8,603 nt of DNA from Bacillota bacterium (lineage in GTDB: Bacteria; Bacillota; Clostridia; Peptostreptococcales; Anaerovoracaceae): NCBI GenBank assembly GCA_017619985.1, contig JAFZRG010000102.1:1-8603 (forward strand), read 5' to 3'. Every line of letters starts with the position of its first letter. Position 1 is the first letter of the stretch. Both the position numbers and the translations under genes were made by a program. Shown in pieces: positions 1-6,426 of the stretch. A model generated the notes under the pieces. That model had not been told where the DNA came from. It worked only from the letters and a program-made list of their open reading frames with translations, and ran no database searches.

Positions 1-1191
1 AAATTAGTTGAACTCCCCGAAGGTTATCATACTATCAAATGTGCGAAGGATTCTGATCAAAGTGTTAAAAGTAGTAAAAGTATAAAGGTCACTGAGGATA
101 GCACATTCCTTTGTACGATTCATTCCAATAAAAATGACATAGAGATTAAAAGCCCTACTACGATTGCCGGTGTGGCGGGTAATAATCTAGAGGTAATAGA
201 CGTTACCGGATGGATTCTGTCAGATGCTGAATCAGAACTTAAACAAATTGGATTCATAAATATTAAACATGTTGATGAAAACATGAAAGATAGTATTTGG
301 GATTCGACAAATTGGATTGTCGTTTCACAAAGCATTGAGGCTGAAACTGTTGCTGATAAGAATGATGAATTAACCCTGGTTTGCAAACATAAAGGCGACG
401 AAATATCTGAGGAAGAAACATCTGTTATCGAAGAAGTGCAGGATGCGGGAACAGCATACGCGTATGTAAGACGTTTTCCGTCATATAACTGTTATTATTT
501 CATTGATTTAGAAAATCAAACGGTAAGAACATTCACCTCGGACAGTAACAGTATGCTTGTTGGCCAGATATCCGGATCATTAGATGATGGCATGATAGTA
601 TGCTATGCTGAGGATTATTGGTACGAAGATATTTATCTAAAGCAGCCCGGAGATTATTCCAAGATAATTGTTCACGACAGGGATATAGATGCAAATAATG
701 AATTCGAACAGATGGATGCTGCGGAATTAGCTGCAATCATAAATGATGGAAATCATACTGACATCCCGCCAATGACAGAAGAGGAGATTCAAAGCCAGAA
801 AGAAGCTGATGAAGAGTTTGAGCAGCTAAAAACAACTGTGGGTGGTCCAAACGACGCTGTTGCCGATCTTTTAGCAACGCAACTAAAAGATCAATATGGT
901 ACATCATATCGCAAGTATTCCTATGATGCGGATCAAAATATGTACCAGTATTATTTTAAAGTTAGTGGGGCATTAACTCTTTATAGTGCAGCCAAATCCG
1001 GAGGAAGCACAAAAGAGATCCGTGATTTGGAAAATGCTTTCGATATGTTGTGCTCCAGTATGCAAGATACCTTAAACATTGGAATGACTACTCCAATCCA
1101 TGTGGGTGTTTATCTTGTGTGGGGATGGTTTGATCAGAATGTATTATACTTCACAATGGACGGTCAAAAAGTATCATCGGAATTAGATTAA
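1..1191 (+). CDS. PASTA-like domain protein, 5'-truncated by window edge
   Basis: The reading frame is open from the first base to a TAA at 1189-1191, giving 396 visible residues with the N-terminus outside the window. A GTG at 172 could serve as a start but falls inside a continuous domain and has no convincing ribosome binding site, so I do not use it. Visible residues 1-50 (LPEGYHTIKC, then KSIKVTEDSTF) look like a beta-rich PEGA-like segment. Residues ~61-132 resemble a PASTA repeat: N-x-x-V-x-D-V-T-G, a helix (DAESELKQIGF), then a strand pair. Residues ~150-240 form a further beta-rich segment around AYVRRFPSYNCYYF. An acidic, glutamate-rich linker follows, then a C-terminal domain ending with VYLVWGWFDQN. 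This order matches uncharacterised proteins I recall from Lachnospiraceae, often lipoproteins or membrane-anchored; no signal peptide can be checked here. The gene is AT-rich, unlike everything downstream, which suggests separate ancestry. Function is unknown. Confidence 0.8.
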   Translation, partial: KLVELPEGYHTIKCAKDSDQSVKSSKSIKVTEDSTFLCTIHSNKNDIEIKSPTTIAGVAGNNLEVIDVTGWILSDAESELKQIGFINIKHVDENMKDSIWDSTNWIVVSQSIEAETVADKNDELTLVCKHKGDEISEEETSVIEEVQDAGTAYAYVRRFPSYNCYYFIDLENQTVRTFTSDSNSMLVGQISGSLDDGMIVCYAEDYWYEDIYLKQPGDYSKIIVHDRDIDANNEFEQMDAAELAAIINDGNHTDIPPMTEEEIQSQKEADEEFEQLKTTVGGPNDAVADLLATQLKDQYGTSYRKYSYDADQNMYQYYFKVSGALTLYSAAKSGGSTKEIRDLENAFDMLCSSMQDTLNIGMTTPIHVGVYLVWGWFDQNVLYFTMDGQKVSSELD

Positions 1192-1281
1192 TCATTTTTT
1201 GAATACTGTGATGATTCGTCCTCTAATTCTTAGAATTGCCGTATTACAAGATGGATCAGAAAGGTCCTGGTGCAGGTTCAC

Positions 1282-1944
1282 ATGAGCAGCAAAGTCGCAG
1301 TCATAGCAGGCACAAAAGTGGATACACAGATGGGGGTCGACTATCTGAGGGTCAAAGATCCGTCGCTCGAACCCTTCTATTACAACGTCTCGCCGACGCC
1401 GGAAGACCAGCACGTCTTTCAGTACGGCAATATGGAGACGAAGCGCAGGGTCGTGACCGGCATCTTCGAAGACGCGGAGAGCAAAGGGATCCGGGACTTC
1501 TTTATCTACTGCAATTCGCTGTCCGCCGCGTTCGATTTCGAAGCGTTCGGGAAAGAGCGCGGGGTGAACGTCGTCACGCCGGTCATGGTGTACAGGAAGC
1601 TCGCGGGCAGGTATACGCGCGTTGCGGTCATCGCGGCGAACGCGCTTTCCGTTTATAATATCGAGCAGAATATCGAAAAGATGAATCCGAACAGCGACGT
1701 CATCGGGATCGCGGTGAGAGACTTTGTGCGCAAGGTCGAACGCGGGATGCCGCCGGAGGAGATGATGGAGCACTTCCGCATGGCAGGGCTGGTGGAGTTC
1801 CTGGAGCATACCGGGGCGGAGTGCGTGATCCTCGGATGTACGCATTTCCCGTATTTCAAGGACGCCCTGCAGAAACTGACGCGTCTGCCTTTGATCGACC
1901 CTGCGGACGAAATGTACGAAATGCTGAAAGCAGGGATGGAATAG
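1282..1944 (+). CDS. Aspartate/glutamate racemase family protein
   Basis: A 220-residue protein of the Asp/Glu racemase superfamily, which inverts the alpha carbon of amino acids with two cysteines and no cofactor. Both catalytic cysteines are visible in family context: C77 in FIYCNSLSAA and C186 in VILGCTHFPYF. The N-terminal VAVIAGTKVDTQMGV strand-loop is typical of this subgroup, and the length fits the family (about 220-240). The ATG at 1282 has an AGG 5 bases upstream and gives a normal N-terminus (MSSKVAVIAG). An in-frame GTG at 1270, preceded by AAAGG at 5 bases spacing, would add MQVH and cannot be excluded. The stop is 3 bases before the macro-domain gene, so the two are probably co-transcribed. 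The substrate (Asp, Glu or another acid) cannot be read from the sequence. It need not be the cell-wall MurI, and I would not give it that symbol. Confidence 0.9.
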   Translation: MSSKVAVIAGTKVDTQMGVDYLRVKDPSLEPFYYNVSPTPEDQHVFQYGNMETKRRVVTGIFEDAESKGIRDFFIYCNSLSAAFDFEAFGKERGVNVVTPVMVYRKLAGRYTRVAVIAANALSVYNIEQNIEKMNPNSDVIGIAVRDFVRKVERGMPPEEMMEHFRMAGLVEFLEHTGAECVILGCTHFPYFKDALQKLTRLPLIDPADEMYEMLKAGME

Positions 1945-1947
1945 ATC

Positions 1948-2466
1948 ATGAGTACTGTAATTACAACGATTTTAGGTGACATCACAAAACTGGATACGGT
2001 CGAAGCCATTGTCAACGCGGCGAAGAACTCGCTGCTCGGCGGAGGCGGCGTGGACGGCGCGATCCATCGCGCGGCGGGTCCCGCTCTGCTGGCGGAATGC
2101 AGAACGCTGGGCGGCTGCGAGACGGGCGGCGCGAAGATCACGAAAGGGTATGATTTGCCGTGCGGGTACGTCATCCACACCGTGGGGCCCATCTGGGGCG
2201 GCGGCGCTTACGGAGAGGCGGAACTGCTGGCAAGCTGCTACCGGAGTTCTCTGCGCGTGGCGCGGAAGAACGGGATCCGCACCGTGGCGTTTCCGTCGAT
2301 CTCCACGGGCATCTTCGGGTATCCGGTGGAGAAGGCTGCGAAGGTGGCCGTGCAGGCGGTGCGCGGGGTCGTGGCGGAATATCCGGATGCGTTCGATAAG
2401 ATCGTCTGGGTCTTTCTGAGCGAAGGGCCGAAGGCGGCGTATGATAAGGAACTGGGTCAACGATAA
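1948..2466 (+). CDS. MacroD/YmdB-type macro-domain protein (ADP-ribose-binding) with altered catalytic Asn
   Basis: A 172-residue single macro domain, the usual length for O-acetyl-ADP-ribose deacetylases / ADP-ribosyl hydrolases of the MacroD-YmdB class. Signature motifs in order: GDIT (10-13, adenine-side Asp), VNAA (22-25), GGGGVDGAIH (31-40), HTVGPIW (77-83) and PSISTGIFGYP (116-126, phosphate loop). Family catalytic Asp (D36) and His (H40) are kept. However, the fourth position of the normally invariant NAAN motif is K26 (codon AAG at 2023-2025). That site is Asn25 in E. coli YmdB and Asn174 in human MacroD1, a residue used for catalysis and distal-ribose contact. The protein may therefore bind ADP-ribose but hydrolyse poorly, or have altered specificity. 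The start has an AGGGATGGA stretch inside the end of the racemase gene. Its last codons lie in a 13-bp tandem duplication that supplies the TAA stop. Confidence is high on family, moderate on activity. Confidence 0.94.
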   Translation: MSTVITTILGDITKLDTVEAIVNAAKNSLLGGGGVDGAIHRAAGPALLAECRTLGGCETGGAKITKGYDLPCGYVIHTVGPIWGGGAYGEAELLASCYRSSLRVARKNGIRTVAFPSISTGIFGYPVEKAAKVAVQAVRGVVAEYPDAFDKIVWVFLSEGPKAAYDKELGQR

Positions 2467-2479
2467 GGGTCAACGATAC
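2454..2479. repeat. 13-bp tandem duplication at the macro-gene stop codon
   Basis: The unit GGGTCAACGATA(A/C) occurs twice head to tail (2454-2466 and 2467-2479), differing only in the last base. The first copy carries the last codons and TAA stop of the macro-domain gene; the second lies in the 42-base gap before the next gene. A 13-base insertion shifts the frame. With only one copy, the macro frame would continue in the register that stays open to 2623. Confidence 0.85.
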
Positions 2480-2508
2480 AAAAAAGACAGAGAAGGAGAC
2501 GACGAAGT

Positions 2509-4380
2509 ATGGGAAAACTGCTGGAAATGCTCAAAAAGAACAATATCGACCTCAACGGTGCGGGTTCGTTCAAGGACCGGAAGATGCAGGAGAAGGCGAG
2601 GGCGATCTTTACCGATTACGTGAGCAAATTGCCCAAGGAGAAGCAGTACGAGCTGCTGAGCGAGTTCCTTTCTCCCGAGGAGAAGGAGAGACAGTCGAAG
2701 GAATATTTTACTGCGCACGCGAAGAATATCCGGGACGAAGGGGACGAAGCCTCCCGCAAGTTCCTGAAAGACAGATCCGTGTTCGGAAAGAGCTGCGAGG
2801 AGATGCTGCCGTCCATGGAGGAGCGTCTCCGCGGATGGGTCGATACGTCGTATACGCAGGCGTCGGTGTCGAAGTATGCTCCTGCTGAAGACAAGATGGT
2901 CGCCCTGTTCCGGTCCGAGACGTTCGGGAACCGCGTGGATCACATGTGGACGTACGTCGATGAGAAGCAGAAGCCTGCTCTTTATAAACAATTTCTGCCG
3001 GAAGTGGCGGCGGATCCGACGATGTTTGCCCGCTATATGAACGAGCCGGGCAACTTCGCGAAGGGGAAGGATTGGCTTTCGTTTGCCGAAAAGATCGAGG
3101 CTTCCATGGACGAGGCCGCTCTGAAAGAGGCGTCTGAACGCGCCGGCGCCATCAGCATCTCCGAGGAAGAGACTGTCATGTCCGGTTACAAGGAACACGT
3201 CGGGAGCTACGAATCGGATATCGAAGCCAAGAGACAGCTGTATCTGCAGCAGGCGATGCTGCAGGGCGCAGAGTTCGAACCGGATGCGTTCCGGAAGTCG
3301 ATCGACGGAGAAAAGTGGCCGCAGACGGCAAGCACTGTGAAAAAGATCGAACAGCTGAAGAAGGACGGAAAGCTGGATCTTTCGCAGATCGTCGCGCGGA
3401 GCAAGCGGTATATCGACGCTGCCGAAAACGATAAGGCGCTCGGCAAGAAGTGCAGGGACGCCGCGCTGCAGAATTACAGAGAGCTGAAGCGCCTGGTGCC
3501 CGCGGAGCAGCGGGACAGCGAGGCGTATCAGGAAATGGAGCGTCACGCGGCTGCGCTGCAGGCGGAAAAGAGCAAGGCGCTTTACGAGTCGAACAAGGAG
3601 CTGGATAAGGGCCGCGAGCTGATCGACCAGCAGATCGCGACGATCGAGAAGAAGAAGGAGCGGTGGATCCTGAGCACGGAGAACTCGCCGGAGCACGACC
3701 GGATGACGAAGAGCCTGCGCTTGTTCAACGCGAAGCTGGACATGGTGCTTGGGAGACCGGCCACGCGGCCGCTTTCCGAAGAGGAGAAGGCGCTGGTTGA
3801 AAAGGGCGATCTCAAGGATCTCTTCGACAAGGCCAAGTACGATACGTTCAACTATTCCTGCCTCAAGACGAAGAACGGCACGGGTTCTATCGTTCACGAG
3901 GACGGCAGGGACCGCAACCGCAGCGCGCGCAATACGTTCGAACTGCTGACCCAGCTCGGCGACCGCATCGGCCTTTCCGACCCGGCGAGCTGCTTCAAGG
4001 ATGAGATGGCGCTCGAAACGCTCCGCAACAGAACGAAGAGCGGCTGGGCGAAGGAACACGCGGCAGACTACGCTGCGAAGACGATCTACGCGATGTCGAT
4101 GATCCAGAACGGCGTGCCGGCGGACAAGCAGACGACGATGCTGAAGAACGTCTACATGGATGAGCCGGTCGCCAAGATCAAGGAAGATCCTGTGTTCAAG
4201 AAGATGGTGAAGACGCTCGGCCAGCAGGGGCTTTGCGATGCGCTGATCAAGGGTCCTGAGGCTCTGGCGCTGGCCTATGCGGACGCAAGCAAGAAGCTCG
4301 CGGACCCGAAGGCCGGGAAGGGCCAGCCGGCCGCGCAGGTCAAGACGGACGGCCCGCAGGCGGGCGGCCCGGTGCTGTAG
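2509..4380 (+). CDS. Uncharacterised 623-residue charged, helix-rich cytoplasmic protein
   Basis: I do not recognise a family. The start ATG is preceded by AAGGAG (2493-2498) about 10 bases upstream, and codon use matches the neighbours, so this is a real gene. It has no signal peptide, transmembrane segment or visible catalytic motif. Nearly the whole chain is Lys/Glu/Asp/Ala-rich and predicted helical by eye. Residues ~315-386 have coiled-coil character (for example LKRLVPAEQRDSEAYQEMER and LIDQQIATIEKKKERW). Around 446-475 is a Gly/Asn-containing, less helical stretch (KTKNGTGSIVHEDGRDRNRS). The last ~22 residues form a Pro/Gly/Ala tail (AGKGQPAAQVKTDG...). It sits between the macro-domain and cREC genes, 42 and 20 bases away, so co-expression is likely. 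A scaffold, adaptor or RNA/protein-binding role is possible but not shown. The opposite strand is also open over this length, a by-product of GC-rich codon use. Confidence 0.85.
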   Translation: MGKLLEMLKKNNIDLNGAGSFKDRKMQEKARAIFTDYVSKLPKEKQYELLSEFLSPEEKERQSKEYFTAHAKNIRDEGDEASRKFLKDRSVFGKSCEEMLPSMEERLRGWVDTSYTQASVSKYAPAEDKMVALFRSETFGNRVDHMWTYVDEKQKPALYKQFLPEVAADPTMFARYMNEPGNFAKGKDWLSFAEKIEASMDEAALKEASERAGAISISEEETVMSGYKEHVGSYESDIEAKRQLYLQQAMLQGAEFEPDAFRKSIDGEKWPQTASTVKKIEQLKKDGKLDLSQIVARSKRYIDAAENDKALGKKCRDAALQNYRELKRLVPAEQRDSEAYQEMERHAAALQAEKSKALYESNKELDKGRELIDQQIATIEKKKERWILSTENSPEHDRMTKSLRLFNAKLDMVLGRPATRPLSEEEKALVEKGDLKDLFDKAKYDTFNYSCLKTKNGTGSIVHEDGRDRNRSARNTFELLTQLGDRIGLSDPASCFKDEMALETLRNRTKSGWAKEHAADYAAKTIYAMSMIQNGVPADKQTTMLKNVYMDEPVAKIKEDPVFKKMVKTLGQQGLCDALIKGPEALALAYADASKKLADPKAGKGQPAAQVKTDGPQAGGPVL

Positions 4381-4400
4381 GCGGGCGGAGCGGTCACGGA

Positions 4401-4688
4401 ATGAAGATCTGGCTCGACGACCTGCGGGACACCCCCGCGGGCTACACAAGAGCATACTGCGTGGAGGACGCGAAGGCCCTGATCGTGGATTGCGAGAAGC
4501 GGGGCGATCCGGTCGAGGTCGTGGACCTGGACTACGATCTCGGCATGTACGAGTGCTACGGCGGCAAGGGCATACGGCTGCTGGAGTGGCTCCACGAGCG
4601 GGGCACGCACTACCCTTGCGAGGTCCATTCGACGCACTATTTCGGCTGTCCCGAGATGGAGCGGTTTATCTGGTGGAATTGGGTGTGA
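4401..4688 (+). CDS. Cyclic-phosphate processing receiver (cREC) domain protein
   Basis: A 95-residue single-domain protein matching the small receiver-like family described as a cyclic-phosphate processing receiver (cREC). The family pattern is visible: MKIWLDDLRDTP (1-12, acidic pair D6/D7), VDLDYDLG (41-48, acidic D44/D46 in the position of the receiver phospho-Asp region), GIRLLEWL (57-64) and VHSTHYFGCPEMERFI (75-90), equivalent to the HSxNxxGxxNM-type C-terminal motif. The family is predicted from comparative genomics to act on cyclic nucleotide or RNA-end phosphates; I know of no firm biochemical proof. GGAG (4387-4390) lies about 10 bases upstream. The TGA stop is followed after 2 bases by the ATG of the PLP enzyme, or overlaps a GTG start for it, so translation is probably coupled. 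Possibly it supplies phosphate chemistry complementary to the macro domain. Confidence 0.85.
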   Translation: MKIWLDDLRDTPAGYTRAYCVEDAKALIVDCEKRGDPVEVVDLDYDLGMYECYGGKGIRLLEWLHERGTHYPCEVHSTHYFGCPEMERFIWWNWV

Positions 4689-4690
4689 AT

Positions 4691-5878
4691 ATGAGATCAT
4701 TGGATACGGATGTTTTGTACAAGGGCACGGCGCCGTCGCTGCCGGAGAAGAATCCGGAGGCGCTGCCCGTCTATACCGCTTCGGCCTACGCGGTCGACGA
4801 CCTCGACGATTACGAGTTCGCGAGCCGCGGTGGGCGGTACTACTACACGCGCGAGGTGAGCGCGAACAAGGACTGCGCCGGGGAGGTCATCTCGTTCCTG
4901 GAGGGCGGCGGACAGACGCTGCTGACCGCCTCGGGCATGGGCGCGATCTCGGTGACCCTGTTCGGTCTTCTCGCGGCCGGCGACCACGTGCTGATCAACA
5001 AGGCGATCTACTCGGAAGTCGTGGACATCACGCAGGTGTTTTTCGACAAGCTGGGCATCGCGTATGATTTCGCGGACTTTACGGACATCGCTGCGGTGAA
5101 GGCCGCGGTCCGGCCCGAGACGAAGATACTGTATACAGAAGTGATCTCGAACCCGCACACGAACGTCGTGGACCTGGATGCGGTGAGCGCGGTCGCAAAG
5201 GCGCAGGGCGCGTATCTCGTCGTGGATTCGACGTTTTCGACGCCCGTCGTGATCCGGCCGCTGGCTCATGGCGCGGACGTCGTGATCCACTCGCTGACGA
5301 AGTTCATGGGCGGGCATCACGACCTGATCGGCGGGTCGGTCACGGCGTCGGAGGAGATCATCGGCAGGCTGTGGCGGACGTACTGCCTGCTGGGCAGCTG
5401 CCTCGACCCGCGGGCAGCCTGGCTGCTGTCTCGGTCGCTGAAGACCTTCGTGATCCGCGCGAAGAAGCAGATCGACAATGCGGAAATCATCGCGAAGGCG
5501 CTGCTGGAAGATCCTCACGTGGTGAAGGTCAACCACCCGAGCCTGCCGTCTCACCCGCAGCACGAGGCTGCGGAGCGGCAGTTCGATTACGGCTACGGCG
5601 CGATGCTGAGCTTCGAGGTCTGCTGCGATGAGCGGGAGAAACTGAACGTGTTCTTCAGGGCGCTGAAGCTGGTGAAGTACGTCGGGTCGCTTGGCGGGGT
5701 CACGACGACGGTGACCCATCCGAGGACCGCGTTCGTCCATGAATTCGGCCCGGAGAAACTCGACGAGATGGGCCTGACGCCCAACCTGATCCGCATTTCC
5801 GCGGGGATCGAAGACCCTGAGGACGTGATCGCGGACATCCGCCAGGCGCTCGGGGCGCTGGAAGGAGGGGAAAGATGA
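4691..5878 (+). CDS. Cys/Met metabolism PLP-dependent enzyme (cystathionine gamma-synthase/lyase-like), divergent
   Basis: A 395-residue fold-type I PLP enzyme of the trans-sulfuration family, which includes cystathionine gamma-synthase, cystathionine lyases, methionine gamma-lyase and O-acylhomoserine sulfhydrylases. Visible landmarks: Y52/R54 (phosphate contact from the partner subunit), TASGMGA (79-85, phosphate loop), Y107, SNPHTN (153-158), VVDSTFSTP (177-185, with D179 to the pyridine nitrogen), SLTKFMGGHHD (201-211, K204 the Schiff-base lysine) and IRISAGIEDPEDVI near the C-terminus. The usual NPT after Y-x-R-x-x is NKD here, so it is a divergent subgroup and the reaction cannot be assigned. 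The ATG at 4691 is chosen conservatively. A GTG at 4685 overlaps the cREC stop (GTGA) and has GGTGGA 7 bases upstream, so it may be the true start, adding two residues. The frame also stays open upstream into the cREC gene, but that is not coding. The 3' end overlaps the next gene by ATGA. Confidence 0.92.
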   Translation: MRSLDTDVLYKGTAPSLPEKNPEALPVYTASAYAVDDLDDYEFASRGGRYYYTREVSANKDCAGEVISFLEGGGQTLLTASGMGAISVTLFGLLAAGDHVLINKAIYSEVVDITQVFFDKLGIAYDFADFTDIAAVKAAVRPETKILYTEVISNPHTNVVDLDAVSAVAKAQGAYLVVDSTFSTPVVIRPLAHGADVVIHSLTKFMGGHHDLIGGSVTASEEIIGRLWRTYCLLGSCLDPRAAWLLSRSLKTFVIRAKKQIDNAEIIAKALLEDPHVVKVNHPSLPSHPQHEAAERQFDYGYGAMLSFEVCCDEREKLNVFFRALKLVKYVGSLGGVTTTVTHPRTAFVHEFGPEKLDEMGLTPNLIRISAGIEDPEDVIADIRQALGALEGGER

Positions 5879-6426
5879 CGAAATTTCTGATCGTGATCGA
5901 CATGCAGAACGATTTTATCGACGGGTCGCTGGGGACGCCGGAGGCCGAGGCCATCGTGGAGGCCGTGAAGGCGAAGATCCGCTCGTACCCGCCCGAGGAC
6001 GTCTACGCGACGATGGACACGCACGGGCCGGATTACCTGGAGACGCAGGAGGGGCGCAATCTGCCCGTGGTGCACTGCGTGCGCGGCACGGAAGGCTGGC
6101 TGATCCGCCCGGATATCGCGGAGCTGATCCTGCCGGAGAACGTCTACGAGAAGCCGACGTTCGGCTGCGTCGAGCTGATGGAGGATCTGAAGGCGTATTA
6201 CGAAGAGGAAGAGGACATCGAGCTGGAGCTCGTGGGTCTGTGCACGGACATCTGCGTCGTGTCGAACGCGCTGCTGCTGAAGGCGGCGATGCCCGAGGTG
6301 AAGATCTCCGTGGACGCGTCGTGCTGCGCGGGGGTCACCCCGGAGAAGCACGCGGCGGCGCTGGAAACGATGCGCTCGTGCCAGATCTGCGTTACCGGAG
6401 CGTGCGCGGAGGGAACTGAGGCATGA
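5875..6426 (+). CDS. Nicotinamidase-like cysteine hydrolase (isochorismatase superfamily)
   Basis: A 183-residue alpha/beta cysteine hydrolase. The catalytic triad is recognisable: D9 in VIDMQNDF, K93 in YEKPTFGC and C127 in GLCTDICVVSNA. The metal-ligand set typical of nicotinamidases is also present: D48 and H50 in MDTHGPDY and H67 in PVVHCVRGTEGW. PVxHC-x-x-GT-x-G is a feature shared with PncA-type enzymes, so deamidation of nicotinamide to nicotinate in NAD salvage is the best guess; a related amide or isochorismate-like substrate is possible. The start is supported by a strong GGAGGGG 4-5 bases upstream. It overlaps both neighbours by 4 bases (ATGA at 5875-5878 and 6423-6426), so it is translationally coupled to them. 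The acidic run EEEEDIE at 110-116 is a surface feature without known meaning. The product is short compared with many PncA proteins (about 200-215) but complete. Confidence 0.9.
   Translation: MTKFLIVIDMQNDFIDGSLGTPEAEAIVEAVKAKIRSYPPEDVYATMDTHGPDYLETQEGRNLPVVHCVRGTEGWLIRPDIAELILPENVYEKPTFGCVELMEDLKAYYEEEEDIELELVGLCTDICVVSNALLLKAAMPEVKISVDASCCAGVTPEKHAAALETMRSCQICVTGACAEGTEA

Noticed and set aside
172..174. GTG as the start of the first gene
   Set aside because: The same frame is open to the window edge with a plausible domain before it, so the gene is truncated rather than starting here.
1225..1237. AATTC-TTA-GAATT palindrome, plus an AATCAT/ATGATT pair nearby, after the first gene
   Set aside because: The stems are short and AT-rich with a tiny loop or no T-tract, so this is not a credible terminator.
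1236..1658. 140-codon plus-strand frame beginning PYYKMDQKGPGAG
   Set aside because: The first few residues look protein-like, but most of the frame overlaps the racemase gene out of register and is Arg/Gly-rich. A decayed gene end before 1280 remains possible but cannot be supported.
4352..4388. GC hairpin (GCCCG/CGGGC) and 10-bp direct repeat AGGCGGGCGG (4358-4367, 4379-4388) at the end of the helical-protein gene
   Set aside because: There is no T-tract after the hairpin, and the repeats fit the Gly/Pro/Ala codon bias of the tail in a GC-rich genome.
2470..4455. A 661-codon open frame on the minus strand opposite the helical protein gene
   Set aside because: It is an Arg/Leu-rich mirror of a GC-rich coding strand, with no domain and no ribosome binding site. 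Similar mirrors lie opposite the PLP enzyme (4697-5740) and the epimerase fusion (6198-7373).
4277..4690. Upstream extension of the PLP-enzyme frame
   Set aside because: The added residues are Arg-rich low-complexity sequence in another frame of the helical-protein tail and the cREC gene; family homology begins only after 4691.
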